This document shows, piece by piece, positions 54,524 through 63,783 of a DNA stretch of 64,000 bases. The stretch spans positions 4,433,501 to 4,497,500 of the forward strand of contig NZ_CP014301.1 of the NCBI RefSeq assembly GCF_001562255.1, read 5' to 3'. How positions within the stretch are numbered: the stretch's first letter is position 1; every line of letters begins with the position of its first letter. The notes beneath the pieces were generated by a model that saw only the letters and a program-made list of their open reading frames with translations, did not search any database and was not told the DNA's origin. The stretch comes from Bosea sp. PAMC 26642. GTDB lineage: Bacteria > Pseudomonadota > Alphaproteobacteria > Rhizobiales > Beijerinckiaceae. Made by a program: the position numbers and the translations under genes.

Positions 54524-55942
54524 ATGCGATCAGGTTTTGGCATGCTGGGGGCCAACGTCGTCGAGGTCCTCTTGCCCTTGATGCGGAATGTGGCCCTGGC
54601 GCGGATTCTGCCGCAGGAGCAGTTCGGGTTCGCCGTGACGTTGCAGGTGACGCTGGCGATCGGCGACATGATGACGGATCTTGGTTTGCCGCAGACGGCG
54701 TATCGAGGCGGGACGGGCAAGCGCTACAAATCGTTCCTGCAAACGGTTCACGCGATCAACATGATAAAGGCGCTGTTGGTCGCGGTTATCATGCCGCTTG
54801 CTGTATACACCCAATTTTCTATGCTATCATTCGAGCATAACTATCAGACGTATTTGCTCGTAATTTTGATAATATTTATTAGAAGCTTCGAAAATCTTAG
54901 CGTCAAGCGCCTGTTGCGGTTGTATAAATACGGGGTCGAGGCGACGATCATCATCAGCACCCAGATCGTTTTGACCGCTTCGACGATCGCGTTGGCGTTC
55001 TATCTCAGGGATTACAGCTGCGTGCTGTGGGGCTCGCTGGTTTCCGTGATCTGGACAACGCTGCTATCGCAGGTCATGGCACCAGCCCGATGGCGACTCG
55101 GCTTCGACAGGGCTGCGAGCGCCGAGGTTCTCCGCTTCGGCCTGCCGCTCGTTCCCAACGGCATTGCATCGTCGATGAGCGTTCTCGACCGCCTCGTCGT
55201 CGGCGCCACGCTGGGAGCCGTGGCGGTCGCGCATTACAGCGTGATCATGAGCATCATCCAGCTGCCTCGCACGGTGCTCTGGCGCATTTCGACGACGAGC
55301 ATCGCCGCCCATTTCACCAATCTCAACGTCCGGGGATCAGGGCTCGTCGAGGCGTATCGGGTCTGGGCCGTGCTGATTTCGCTGGTGGCCTATGCCTATG
55401 CGATCGCGATCGTCGCGGCCGGCCCCACCGCGATCGCCATCATCTTCGGTGCCGCCTATGAACCCAGCCGCGTCCTGATCTGCATCGCGGCGATCAACGT
55501 CACCGTGAAGATCATGATGCTGATCCCGATTCCCTCGGCCTATTCGACCGGCCGCACGAAACTGGTCTCGCTGGGTTCCGTCGTCGCGACGCTCGCGCTT
55601 ATTCCGGCCTCGCTGACATTGATGACGATGCCGGGCACGGTGGAATTGTTCCTCGGCATCCTGACCCTGGTCGAGGCGATCGGCGCCGGCACCTTCCTGT
55701 TCTACTGCGCCCGCCGCTTCCATGTCGGTGGCAGGTTCACCGTGCTGGTCCTGTTCACGCCTTTGGCAGCACTAAGCGCGATCCTGATCTCGACCCATTG
55801 GATCGGCGCGCTCGATCTTTTGCCCTGGATGCTCGCCGTCATCTCGATGGGGGCGGTCTTCGGAGCGCTTCAGGTGCTGATCCTTTGTCGTTTCGCCCCA
55901 TCCGCGCTGCGGGTCGATCAGTTCCTTCGCAAGCTGATGTGA
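54524..55942 (+). CDS. polysaccharide flippase, Wzx/MATE-like
   Basis: A 472-aa membrane protein with about twelve to fourteen hydrophobic segments, of the polysaccharide-biosynthesis/MVF superfamily. The N-terminal family stretch is LGANVVEVLLPLMRNVALAR with ILPQEQFGFAVTLQV. It moves undecaprenyl-linked repeat units across the inner membrane. The start is uncertain (TTG or ATG, weak ribosome site). A short AT-rich pocket around 54810-54930 departs from the otherwise GC-rich gene. It leads the export part of the exopolysaccharide cluster. Confidence 0.85.
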   Translation: MRSGFGMLGANVVEVLLPLMRNVALARILPQEQFGFAVTLQVTLAIGDMMTDLGLPQTAYRGGTGKRYKSFLQTVHAINMIKALLVAVIMPLAVYTQFSMLSFEHNYQTYLLVILIIFIRSFENLSVKRLLRLYKYGVEATIIISTQIVLTASTIALAFYLRDYSCVLWGSLVSVIWTTLLSQVMAPARWRLGFDRAASAEVLRFGLPLVPNGIASSMSVLDRLVVGATLGAVAVAHYSVIMSIIQLPRTVLWRISTTSIAAHFTNLNVRGSGLVEAYRVWAVLISLVAYAYAIAIVAAGPTAIAIIFGAAYEPSRVLICIAAINVTVKIMMLIPIPSAYSTGRTKLVSLGSVVATLALIPASLTLMTMPGTVELFLGILTLVEAIGAGTFLFYCARRFHVGGRFTVLVLFTPLAALSAILISTHWIGALDLLPWMLAVISMGAVFGALQVLILCRFAPSALRVDQFLRKLM

Positions 55943-56231
55943 GTTCGCCTTGAAGGGCGGCGCACACCGGCGCGGCGTGCTCGCATGTTAGGGTCGTTCT
56001 GGCGGAATGATCGAGGGAGGCTGCATCCAGATCGGTCATGGTCGGGCAGATGGAGTATCCGGCCAAGCTCACTCTCGGCCAAAGCCAGGCGACGGCTCGG
56101 ATATGAGAATTCCCTGCGAGTGCATCCCGGATCAAGTTGTTGGTTCATCGAACTGTATACTGTCCGTATCGGCGACGCTGTCACGGACCCGTGATGAGCG
56201 AATGGGTTAACTTAACCAAAATTGAGGTTTC

Positions 56232-57656
56232 ATGGCCCGCCGCTTGCTTCGTTTCGCTTTTTTTTCTAGTTTCGGCACGGGCTTAGTGTACGGCAAAGGC
56301 GGGCTGCCGGAACCAGATTTGAGCGCAATGGCGCTTCAGGGAGACGTTATCTTGCTGCCGAAGATTTTTCTGTCCGCCGTTTCGTTGGTTCTCGCAATGT
56401 CGCCGCAAGCGATGGCTCAGGCGCCTTTGCCGGCTCAGAAGCCGGCCGCGTCGCTGCTGGCCGCCACGCCTGTGCAATACAACCTGAACGTGGGCGATGT
56501 TCTTGAACTGTCGGTCCGGGGTTTCCCCGAACTGCGCCAGAAGGCCATCGTCGAGATGGACGGTGAGGTCGCTCTGCCGCTGGCGGGGCGCGTGCGCGTC
56601 ATCGGAATGCCGATCGCCGATGCGAAGGCGATCATCCGGGATCTGGTGATCAGCCGCCCGCTCCAGCAGCGCTTTCCCGACGGCCGCGAGGGTTACGTCG
56701 CGCTGGCTGCCGACGACGTGAACGTCACCATCGCCGAATTCCGCCCCGTCTATGTCTCGGGCGATGTCGGCAGGCCCGGCGAACTGATCTACAGGCCCGG
56801 GATGAGCGTCCGTCAGGCGGTCGCCCTTGCCGGTGGTTTCGACATCATGCGCTACCGTCTCGTGAACCCCTTCACGGAATCGGCTGACTTCAAGGGGCTC
56901 TACGAATCGCTTTGGGCCGAGGCCACCCGCGTTCGGGCGCGTCTGGCCCGTCTCGATGCGGAGATCGAGGGCAAGGCCCAGATCGGCGCGATCGATACCA
57001 AGGATATCCCGCTGCAGCGCGACTACATTGACGGGATCGTCAGGGCCGAGACGGAGACGCTGCGTCGCCGGCAGGACGACTACCAGAAAGAGCAGAAGCA
57101 CATCCTGGCGCTGGTGAAGCAGTACAAGGACAAGGTCAGGACCCTGACGCAGTTGACCTCCGCTGAGGAGGAGGGCTCTCAGGCCGACACCAAGGAATAC
57201 GAGCAGATGCTCGAATTCAACAAGCGCGGCACCGTTCCGTTGTCGCGTCTTATGGAAATCCGCCGCATTCAGCTGACCTCCTCGACCCGCCTTTTGCAGA
57301 CGAAGGTGCAACTCGACCAGGCCGTTCGCGATCTCTCCGATGCGGAGCGAAATCTGGACCGTTTCGACAATAATTATCGCCTCGCGCTCGTCAACGAGAG
57401 GCAGGATCAGGTCGTGGGCTACGGCAGCCTGCAGGCGCGGATCGCAGCCAACGCCGACAAGCTGGAGCACACCAGCCTGCTCAAATCCCGCTTGGTGAGG
57501 GGCCCCGGGGCCAAGGTCAAGATCACGATCTTCCGCTCGCTGATCGACCAGAAGCAGGAGATCGCGGGCAACGAGGATTCGGCCCTGCTTCCGGGTGACA
57601 CTGTCGAAATCTCGCTACAGAACGAATACGACGTGGAAGCTGGCCGTTCCAAATGA
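56232..57656 (+). CDS. polysaccharide export protein, ExoF/Wza-like with SLBB domain
   Basis: 474 aa from the ATG after TTGAGG; a Met 32 codons later directly heads the signal peptide (IFLSAVSLVLAMSPQAMAQA) and is an alternative. The polysaccharide-export domain is VQYNLNVGDVLELSVRGFPE, followed by an SLBB-like part (FRPVYVSGDVGRPGELIYRP). A long charged coiled coil (about residues 270-390) and a C-terminal domain complete the ExoF plan. It forms the periplasmic conduit in exopolysaccharide secretion. The 289 bp before it hold no evident gene. Confidence 0.85.
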   Translation: MARRLLRFAFFSSFGTGLVYGKGGLPEPDLSAMALQGDVILLPKIFLSAVSLVLAMSPQAMAQAPLPAQKPAASLLAATPVQYNLNVGDVLELSVRGFPELRQKAIVEMDGEVALPLAGRVRVIGMPIADAKAIIRDLVISRPLQQRFPDGREGYVALAADDVNVTIAEFRPVYVSGDVGRPGELIYRPGMSVRQAVALAGGFDIMRYRLVNPFTESADFKGLYESLWAEATRVRARLARLDAEIEGKAQIGAIDTKDIPLQRDYIDGIVRAETETLRRRQDDYQKEQKHILALVKQYKDKVRTLTQLTSAEEEGSQADTKEYEQMLEFNKRGTVPLSRLMEIRRIQLTSSTRLLQTKVQLDQAVRDLSDAERNLDRFDNNYRLALVNERQDQVVGYGSLQARIAANADKLEHTSLLKSRLVRGPGAKVKITIFRSLIDQKQEIAGNEDSALLPGDTVEISLQNEYDVEAGRSK

Positions 57657-57684
57657 TGGCCGCGAATCGGATAGTTTGAGGATC

Positions 57685-58542
57685 ATGCGCGTCGTCCTGT
57701 TCACCACGACCGACATGCAGTCGGGACGCAGCGCCGACTTCTGGACGATGGTTCGGTCGGTCGAGCGGAATATGGCCCCCGGACTGGACGTCAAGCATTA
57801 CGTCCTGCTGCAGCGGAGCACCGAAGTCGAATGCGGCGAGATATCCGCGAAATTCACCTATGACGCATCCGTGATCTGGCGGGCCGACCGGGTCTCTCTC
57901 TCGGCCGCGCGTAACGAGATGCTGGAACTCGCCCTGAAGGATGGCGCTTTTTCCGCTGACGGCGTGGTCGCGTTTCCCGACGACGATTGCTGGTATCCGC
58001 AGCACCTGCTCGCCGGCATGTCCGGCCTTTTCGCATCCGACGGCGACATCGGGCTCGCGATCTGCAGGATATCACTGTCGCCGGTCGAGGCGCCGGCGCC
58101 GCTGCCCTTCGAGGGTGCGAATTTCCGGACTATCATCCGGCGTTCGACGTCGAATTCGATCTTCGTCAGGTCGGCGGTCGCCGCGGAGGTGAAGAGCTTC
58201 GATCCCGTGCTGGGCCTGGGCACCCCGAACCAGGGCGGCGAAGATACGGATTTCGCGCTGCGATCGGCTCTGTCGGCCAAACGGAGCGCCTTCATCGATC
58301 TGGAACTCGTCGGGCATAAGCAGTCGGACCTTGAAAGCGTCGCGAAATACTACCGCGGCGGGCTCTACGTTCTGGCGCGCTTCGCGCGGCAGCATGGCCG
58401 ACTGATGTATGAAATGGTGCGGAAGGTCATGATCGGCGTCGTGCTGGTCGTCCAGGGCCGATTGAGTCTGGCCAAATTCACCGAGGCATTCGCCTATTCG
58501 GCCAGGACATTGCTCTTCAATCCCTGGAAGAAGACGCGATAG
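57685..58542 (+). CDS. glycosyltransferase, GT-A / family 2-like
   Basis: A 285-aa cytoplasmic or membrane-associated transferase. It has an N-terminal nucleotide-binding strand (MRVVLFTTTDMQSGR), LSAARNEMLELAL, and the metal-binding FPDDDCWYP near residues 97-105. GGEDTDFALRSAL contains the acidic catalytic ED motif. A C-terminal amphipathic region could attach it to the membrane. It starts 28 bp after the export gene and adds a sugar to the repeat unit; donor and acceptor unknown. Confidence 0.78.
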   Translation: MRVVLFTTTDMQSGRSADFWTMVRSVERNMAPGLDVKHYVLLQRSTEVECGEISAKFTYDASVIWRADRVSLSAARNEMLELALKDGAFSADGVVAFPDDDCWYPQHLLAGMSGLFASDGDIGLAICRISLSPVEAPAPLPFEGANFRTIIRRSTSNSIFVRSAVAAEVKSFDPVLGLGTPNQGGEDTDFALRSALSAKRSAFIDLELVGHKQSDLESVAKYYRGGLYVLARFARQHGRLMYEMVRKVMIGVVLVVQGRLSLAKFTEAFAYSARTLLFNPWKKTR

Positions 58543-58590
58543 CCCTGCGTGGCGCAGAGCCCGGAACTCGCCAAAGCTTCCGGATACGGC

Positions 58591-59391
58591 TCAGTGGCGG
58601 CTGCGCCAGTCGTCGATAACAGCTCCGACGAAATATCGTGAATCGATGAAGTAGCGCCTGAAGAGCCGCTTGGGCTGTAGCGTGAACCGCCAGAACCACT
58701 CCAGGCCGAGATTGCGGAACACGAGAGGCGCGCGGCGTGCCGTTCCCGCATAGAAATCCAGGCCGGCTCCGAAGCCGAAGGCATAGGCGTCGCCGAGCTG
58801 GTCCACTCTTTCCGCCAGCCAGACCTCCGATTTGGGCGAGCCGACGCCGAAAAAGATATGTGTGGGCTGGAACTCCCGGATCCGCTGCGCCAGTCGCTCC
58901 GACTGGGCTTCGCTCTTCTCGAAGCCGAATTCAGGTATGTCGAAAGCGACGCGGTCCCGCTCGAAGCCCTGTGACAGCAATTTCCTCACAATTCCCGCCT
59001 CAGTCTGGTGGCTGGAGACGACGAAGAAAAGCCGGCACTCCCGCCTCGGCAGGAGGTTCAGGATCTGGATGAACAGGTCCGATCCGGTGACGCGTTCGAT
59101 CGGATGGGCGCCGATCATCTTGGCATAGAGGAACACGGGCGTTCCATCCACGGTGACCATCCACGCCTTGGCATAAGCGTCTCGAAACCGCGCGCTGCGT
59201 CTCAGATTGACGACATGGTCGAGATTGATCGTACAGACGAGGCGCAGTCCCGCATTGGTCGGCACAGGCTCTGCCGTCAATTGCCGAGCGATCTGGACGA
59301 TCGATTGCTCGGAGATCGGAACGCCAAAAACCTTGTCCAACACCGTCTTGCCTGTCGTTCTGCGAGGCGCTTGTCGCGCCACGAACATCAC
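58591..59391 (-). CDS. WecG/TagA/CpsF-family glycosyltransferase
   Basis: A 266-aa transferase. Family motifs are TINLDHVVNLRRSARFRDAY, VTVDGTPVFLYAKMIG (catalytic Asp) and FFGVGSPKSEVWLAER. The last usually has Gln before Glu; here it is Ser. The C-terminus (LGLEWFWRFTLQPKRLFRRY) is the basic membrane-binding tail of the family. These enzymes transfer ManNAc-type or glucosyl units onto lipid-linked acceptors. It is the only gene of the cluster on this strand, so it has its own promoter in the large gap to its right. Confidence 0.9.
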   Translation of the reverse strand: MMFVARQAPRRTTGKTVLDKVFGVPISEQSIVQIARQLTAEPVPTNAGLRLVCTINLDHVVNLRRSARFRDAYAKAWMVTVDGTPVFLYAKMIGAHPIERVTGSDLFIQILNLLPRRECRLFFVVSSHQTEAGIVRKLLSQGFERDRVAFDIPEFGFEKSEAQSERLAQRIREFQPTHIFFGVGSPKSEVWLAERVDQLGDAYAFGFGAGLDFYAGTARRAPLVFRNLGLEWFWRFTLQPKRLFRRYFIDSRYFVGAVIDDWRSRH

Positions 59392-59958
59392 CCTGCCGCG
59401 AGCCCCGCGAGTCGCGAGATATCGAATTTGGTCCTTTCCTCCAGATGTATCCGGGGCAAGTTAAAAATGAATAGCGGCATATGGCCATCGCGACAGTTTG
59501 ATGGAGTTCATGATTAACGAGCTACGAGGGTGAGATGACTTTTCTGTGGAATCATTGCGTCTTCGCTGAAAGCCGTTTCGATCTCCGCTTCGCTGTTTTT
59601 CGCGACGACGGAGTGCCTTCAGGCGCAGTTCTCCGTAGGGTGGACACGCCGGGTTGCCGGCTTGACGCTGAGCCCCGGAGCATGACAACCAATTTGCTGC
59701 TCTCCTCAGGCTTGCGCGTGCCGCTGCAATCGCGAACCATCGGCGTGCGCAGGCGGACGCTACGGCACCCTTCGTGACGAGGGCCGTTGCTTTCTATAAT
59801 GCGACAGTCGTGGCCTGTTTTGATGCGGTGCGACGACTATGTCTGCGTCGCGATGAAATAGGGTGTGAGGCGTTAAGGTAACCGTCCGAACGCAGTGGCT
59901 TTCGTAGCCGATGTCACATATTGAGGGCATCGGATCTGGACCAATAGGGGGCTATCTC
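59392..59958. other. divergent intergenic region of about 0.57 kb
   Basis: It separates the WecG-like gene from the sugar-nucleotide genes. One open stretch (59535-59777, starting MTFLWNHCVFAESRFD after GAGGGTGAG) has no recognisable domain and atypical Arg/Ser content; I do not call it a gene. The region presumably carries both promoters, which I cannot delimit. Confidence 0.35.
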
Positions 59959-60735
59959 ATGAAGGCCGTTATTCTGGCTGGTGGACTTGGAACAAGACTT
60001 GCTGAAGAAACGTCCGTCAGACCAAAGCCAATGGTCGAAGTCGGCGGCCGCCCAATTCTGTGGCATATCTTGAAGATGTACAGTCATCATGGGATCAATG
60101 ATTTCATCATATGCCTTGGATACAAGGGCGATTATATTCGCGACTATTTCCTCAGATACCAGATGGCCTTGTCTGATTTCACTATCGATTTGGCGACGGG
60201 CAACACCACGGTCATCAAATCGAAGGCCGAGCCCTGGCGTGTGACGCTGATCGACACCGGACCGACCACGATGGTCGGCGGCCGCATCAAGCGGATCCTG
60301 CCCTTTGTCGGTGACGATCAGGCGTTCTGCCTGACCTATGGCGACGGTGTCGGCAATGTCGACCTGAAGGCCGTCATCGAAACCCATGAAAAAGGCGGCC
60401 GCCTGGCGACCGTCACCGCCGTCCAGCCTCCCGGCCGCTTCGGCGCGATGCGCATCGAGGGCAACAAGGTCGCCGCATTTCGTGAAAAGCCCGATGGCGA
60501 CGGCAACTGGGTCAATGGCGGCTTCTTCGTTCTCAACCCCAAGGTCGGTTCGTATATCGAAGGCGATACGACGGTCTGGGAGCAGGAGCCGCTGGAGAAG
60601 CTCGCCGATGACGGGCAACTCAGCGTCTATCACCATCCCGGCTACTGGCAGCCGATGGACACGTTGAGCGACAAGAACAAGCTCGAAGCACTCTGGGCCA
60701 GCGGCAAGGCGCCCTGGAAGATGTGGGACAACTGA
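59959..60735 (+). CDS. rfbF: glucose-1-phosphate cytidylyltransferase
   Basis: A 258-aa nucleotidyltransferase making CDP-glucose from CTP and glucose 1-phosphate. The N-terminal signature is KAVILAGGLGTRLAEET with RPKPMVEVGGRPILWHILK. The metal-binding aspartate lies in LTYGDGVGNVD. The RfbF-specific segments GYKGDYIRDYFLRYQ and NGGFFVLNPKV are both present. The ATG follows ATAGGGGG. It is 1 bp from the SDR gene. The usual partner, CDP-glucose 4,6-dehydratase, is not in the window unless the SDR fills that role. Confidence 0.92.
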   Translation: MKAVILAGGLGTRLAEETSVRPKPMVEVGGRPILWHILKMYSHHGINDFIICLGYKGDYIRDYFLRYQMALSDFTIDLATGNTTVIKSKAEPWRVTLIDTGPTTMVGGRIKRILPFVGDDQAFCLTYGDGVGNVDLKAVIETHEKGGRLATVTAVQPPGRFGAMRIEGNKVAAFREKPDGDGNWVNGGFFVLNPKVGSYIEGDTTVWEQEPLEKLADDGQLSVYHHPGYWQPMDTLSDKNKLEALWASGKAPWKMWDN

Positions 60736-60736
60736 C

Positions 60737-61843
60737 ATGAAGATCCTGATTACCGGCAATATGGGCTATGTCGGCCCCGTCGTGTGCGGCCATCTGCGCA
60801 GCGTGTTTCCGCAGGCCCACCTGACCGGCTATGACAGCGCCTGGTTCGCCCAGTGCCTTACGACCTACAATCCGATGCCCGAGCGAGCTCTGGATCAGCA
60901 GGATTTCGGCGATGTCCGGGACATCACCGAGGACTATCTCACCGGCTTCGACGCGGTGGTCCATCTCGCCGCCGTCTCGAACGATCCGATGGGTGGCAAA
61001 TTCGAGCAGGTCACCGACGACATCAACCATCAGGCGAGCGTGAATCTCGGACGGATGGCAGCGAGTGCCGGCGTCAAGAGCTTCGTCTTCGCCTCGAGCT
61101 GCAGCGTCTACGGCTTTGCCGAGGACGGTCGGGCCCGCTCCGAGACCGACCCGGTCAATCCGCTCACCGCCTATGCGCGCTCCAAGATCGACACCGAGAA
61201 GGGCCTGCTCTCGCTCTCCAACTCCGGCATGGCAATCAGCTGCCTGCGCTTCGCCACCGCCTGTGGCATGTCGCCGAGGCTTCGGCTGGATCTGGTGATC
61301 AACGATTTCGTCGCCTGCGCCCTGTCCTCGGGCGAGATCACCGTGCTCAGCGACGGGACGCCCTGGCGCCCGCTGATCCATGTCCGCGACATGGCGCGTG
61401 CCATTGAATGGGCGCTGATCCGCGATACGGCCGAAAGCGGCAACTATCTCTGCATCAATGTCGGCTCCGAGGATTGGAACTATCAGGTTCATCAGCTGGC
61501 GAACGCTGTGAAGGACGCCGTGCCCGGCACCAAGGTCTCGATCAACACCTCGGCCCCGCCGGACAAGCGCTCCTACAAGGTCGATTTCGAGCAGTTCCGC
61601 CGTCTGGCGCCCGACCACCAGCCGCTCCAGACGCTGGAAAGCTCGATCGCGGGCCTTCGCGACGGTTTGAATCAGCTCGGTTTCGACAACAAGAATTTCC
61701 GTCAGTCCTACATGATCCGTCTCAAGATGCTCGAATGCATGCTCGACGAGAAGATGTTGACCGACGATCTGAGATGGCAAAAGGAAGGTTTCGATGCAGT
61801 TTCTGCCAACACCGCTTTCGGGCGCCTTCACGATCGAGCTTGA
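60737..61843 (+). CDS. extended-SDR NDP-sugar epimerase/dehydratase
   Basis: A 368-aa enzyme of the extended short-chain dehydrogenase family. The NAD motif is ITGNMGYVGPVV. The catalytic serine is in ASSCSVYGFAED and the Tyr-Lys pair is in AYARSKIDTEK. SDGTPWRPLIHVRDMARAI is the sugar-nucleotide domain stretch. It follows rfbF by 1 bp and overlaps the epimerase gene by 50 bp. It probably acts on the CDP-sugar made by RfbF; epimerase or dehydratase activity cannot be separated by eye. Confidence 0.85.
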   Translation: MKILITGNMGYVGPVVCGHLRSVFPQAHLTGYDSAWFAQCLTTYNPMPERALDQQDFGDVRDITEDYLTGFDAVVHLAAVSNDPMGGKFEQVTDDINHQASVNLGRMAASAGVKSFVFASSCSVYGFAEDGRARSETDPVNPLTAYARSKIDTEKGLLSLSNSGMAISCLRFATACGMSPRLRLDLVINDFVACALSSGEITVLSDGTPWRPLIHVRDMARAIEWALIRDTAESGNYLCINVGSEDWNYQVHQLANAVKDAVPGTKVSINTSAPPDKRSYKVDFEQFRRLAPDHQPLQTLESSIAGLRDGLNQLGFDNKNFRQSYMIRLKMLECMLDEKMLTDDLRWQKEGFDAVSANTAFGRLHDRA

Positions 61844-62363
61844 GAAGCGCGGCGACGATCGGGGCTTCTTCGCACGCTATTTCTGCGAGGACGAATTCGC
61901 CCAGGCCGGCCTCGAGACACGCTTCAAGCAGATCAACACCTCGCTGAGCGCCCGTGCCGGGACGCTGCGCGGCATGCATTACCAGCTTCCGCCCTCGGCG
62001 GAGGTCAAGGTCGTGCGCTGCATTCGCGGCAGCCTCTGGGATGTCATCGTCGATCTGCGCCCGCAATCGCCCAGCTTCGGCAAATGGTTCGGTGCCGAGC
62101 TCAACGCCGAGAACCGCACCATGATGTATGTCCCGCGCGGTTTCGCGCATGGCTTCATCACGCTAAGCGACGATGCCGAGGCGCTCTACCTCGTCAGCGA
62201 CACCTACGACCCGAAGTCGGAGCGCGGTATGCGCTATGACGATCCCTGGCACGGCATCGTCTGGCCGCGCGAGCCGGTCGAGGTGTCGGACAAGGACCGT
62301 AACTGGCCCCTGTTCGACAAGGACTTCCACGGCATCGACCTGATCGGAAAGGCTTTCGCATGA
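61794..62363 (+). CDS. dTDP-4-dehydrorhamnose 3,5-epimerase family protein (RmlC-like)
   Basis: A 189-aa cupin epimerase. The RmlC signature is YFCEDEFAQAGLETRFKQIN, followed by the catalytic histidine in GTLRGMHYQLPP and by YVPRGFAHGFITLSD. It acts on a 4-keto nucleotide sugar; given rfbF upstream, a CDP-4-keto sugar is as likely as dTDP. Its start lies 50 bp inside the preceding gene, in another frame, and its stop overlaps the next start. Confidence 0.88.
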   Translation: MQFLPTPLSGAFTIELEKRGDDRGFFARYFCEDEFAQAGLETRFKQINTSLSARAGTLRGMHYQLPPSAEVKVVRCIRGSLWDVIVDLRPQSPSFGKWFGAELNAENRTMMYVPRGFAHGFITLSDDAEALYLVSDTYDPKSERGMRYDDPWHGIVWPREPVEVSDKDRNWPLFDKDFHGIDLIGKAFA

Positions 62364-63649
62364 TTATCGTCGATACCAAGCTGGCCGAGCGCGCCAAGGC
62401 CGGCCGGCCGGTCAATGTCGCGATGTTCGGCGCCGGCTTCATGGCGCAAGGCATCGCCAACCAGATTGTCAATTCCGTGCCGGGATTGCGGCTCGTCGCC
62501 ATCTGCAACCGCAATGTCGAGCGGGCCCGCTTCGCCTATGAGAACGCCGGCGTTGCCGGGATCAAGCAGATCGCCAGCGGCACCGAACTCGATGCCTGCA
62601 TCGCGGAGGGTACCTACGCGATCACCGACGATCCGGCGGTGCTCACCGACTCGAAGATCGTCGAATGCGTCATCGATGCGACAGGAGCAATCGAATACGG
62701 CGCGGTCGTCACCCTGGCGGCCATCGCGGCCGGCAAGCACATCGTCTCGATGAACGCCGAACTCGACGGCACCGTCGGCTCGATCCTGCGCCGGAAGGCC
62801 GAGGCCGCCGGCATCATCCTGACCGGCAGCGACGGCGACCAGCCCGGCGTCGAGATGAATCTCTTTCGCTTCGTCAAGTCGATCGGCCTGACGCCGCTCG
62901 TCTGCGGCAACGTAAAGGGCCTGCAGGACCCCTACCGGAACCCGACGACCCAGAAGGGTTTTGCCGAAAAATGGGGGCAGAACCCCTACATGGTCACAAG
63001 CTTCGCCGACGGCACGAAGATCAATTTCGAGCAGGCGATCGTGGCCAACGCCACCGGCATGACTATTGCCAAGCGCGGCATGGTCGGTCTTGACCATCTC
63101 GGCCATGTCGACGAACTGACGAAGATGTACGATGTCGAGCAGTTGCGCAGTCTCGGCGGCGTCGTCGACTATGTCGTCGGCTCCAAGCCGGGTCCGGGCG
63201 TCTATGTGCTCGCCACCCATGACGATCCCAAGCAGCGCCACTACCTCAACCTCTACAAGCTTGGCGAGGGGCCGCTCTACTCGTTCTATACGCCTTACCA
63301 TCTCTGCCATTTCGAGGTGCCGCTTTCGGTCGCCCGCGTCGTGCTCTGCGGCGATGCGGTTCTCCAGCCGATTTCCGAGCCCCTGGTCGACGTCGTCGCG
63401 ACGGCGAAGATCGACCTCGTCGCTGGCGGCGAGATCGATGGCATCGGCGGCTACCAGACCTATGGTCAGTGCGAGACCTACAAGATCTCGTCGGCGGAAA
63501 AGTTGCTGCCGATGGGCATCGCCGAGGGCTGCAAGCTGGTGCGCGACGTCAAGAAGGATCAGGTCCTGACCTATGCCGATGTCGAGCTGCCGCCAGGTCG
63601 CGTGATCGATGCGCTGCGCAGCAAGCAGAACCAGGCTTTCCCGGTTTGA
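62360..63649 (+). CDS. NAD(P)-dependent oxidoreductase with SAF-like C-terminus, sugar-nucleotide cluster paralogue
   Basis: A 429-aa protein. The Rossmann start is VAMFGAGFMAQGIANQI. The homoserine-dehydrogenase-like middle has the signature GSDGDQPGVEMNLF. The C-terminal SAF-like part contains GCKLVRDVKKDQVLTYADVE. It shares the DGDQP motif and architecture with the catabolic gene at 17833. The ATG overlaps the epimerase stop, so it completes the four-gene sugar-nucleotide operon and probably reduces or oxidises the keto-sugar intermediate. Confidence 0.78.
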   Translation: MIIVDTKLAERAKAGRPVNVAMFGAGFMAQGIANQIVNSVPGLRLVAICNRNVERARFAYENAGVAGIKQIASGTELDACIAEGTYAITDDPAVLTDSKIVECVIDATGAIEYGAVVTLAAIAAGKHIVSMNAELDGTVGSILRRKAEAAGIILTGSDGDQPGVEMNLFRFVKSIGLTPLVCGNVKGLQDPYRNPTTQKGFAEKWGQNPYMVTSFADGTKINFEQAIVANATGMTIAKRGMVGLDHLGHVDELTKMYDVEQLRSLGGVVDYVVGSKPGPGVYVLATHDDPKQRHYLNLYKLGEGPLYSFYTPYHLCHFEVPLSVARVVLCGDAVLQPISEPLVDVVATAKIDLVAGGEIDGIGGYQTYGQCETYKISSAEKLLPMGIAEGCKLVRDVKKDQVLTYADVELPPGRVIDALRSKQNQAFPV

Positions 63650-63687
63650 GCGGGCGCTGAATTCGCCTCTGCCTCGGCCGAAGTGAA

Positions 63688-63730
63688 AATAAGGCCCCGG
63701 ATCGTATCTAGATCCGGGGCCTTATTTTTT
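63688..63730. terminator. bidirectional intrinsic terminator
   Basis: AAGGCCCCGGATC with GATCCGGGGCCTT, a seven-base loop and a T-run on the plus strand; on the minus strand TTTTC follows. It separates two convergent genes and suits both. Confidence 0.9.
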
Positions 63731-63783
63731 TTAGCTGGAGAACAGGACGCTTGGCGACGAGTTGGCGAGCCTGGTCTCGATCG

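Noticed and set aside
54418..54840. Alternative gene start upstream of the flippase in another frame
   Set aside because: Only the first 40 residues could be meaningful; the remaining frame is not protein-like. It is mentioned as a possible lost N-terminus, not as a gene.
59535..59777. 80-aa open frame in the gap before rfbF
   Set aside because: It has a fair ribosome site, but the product is rich in Arg and Ser, has no domain, and looks like random coding in GC-rich DNA.
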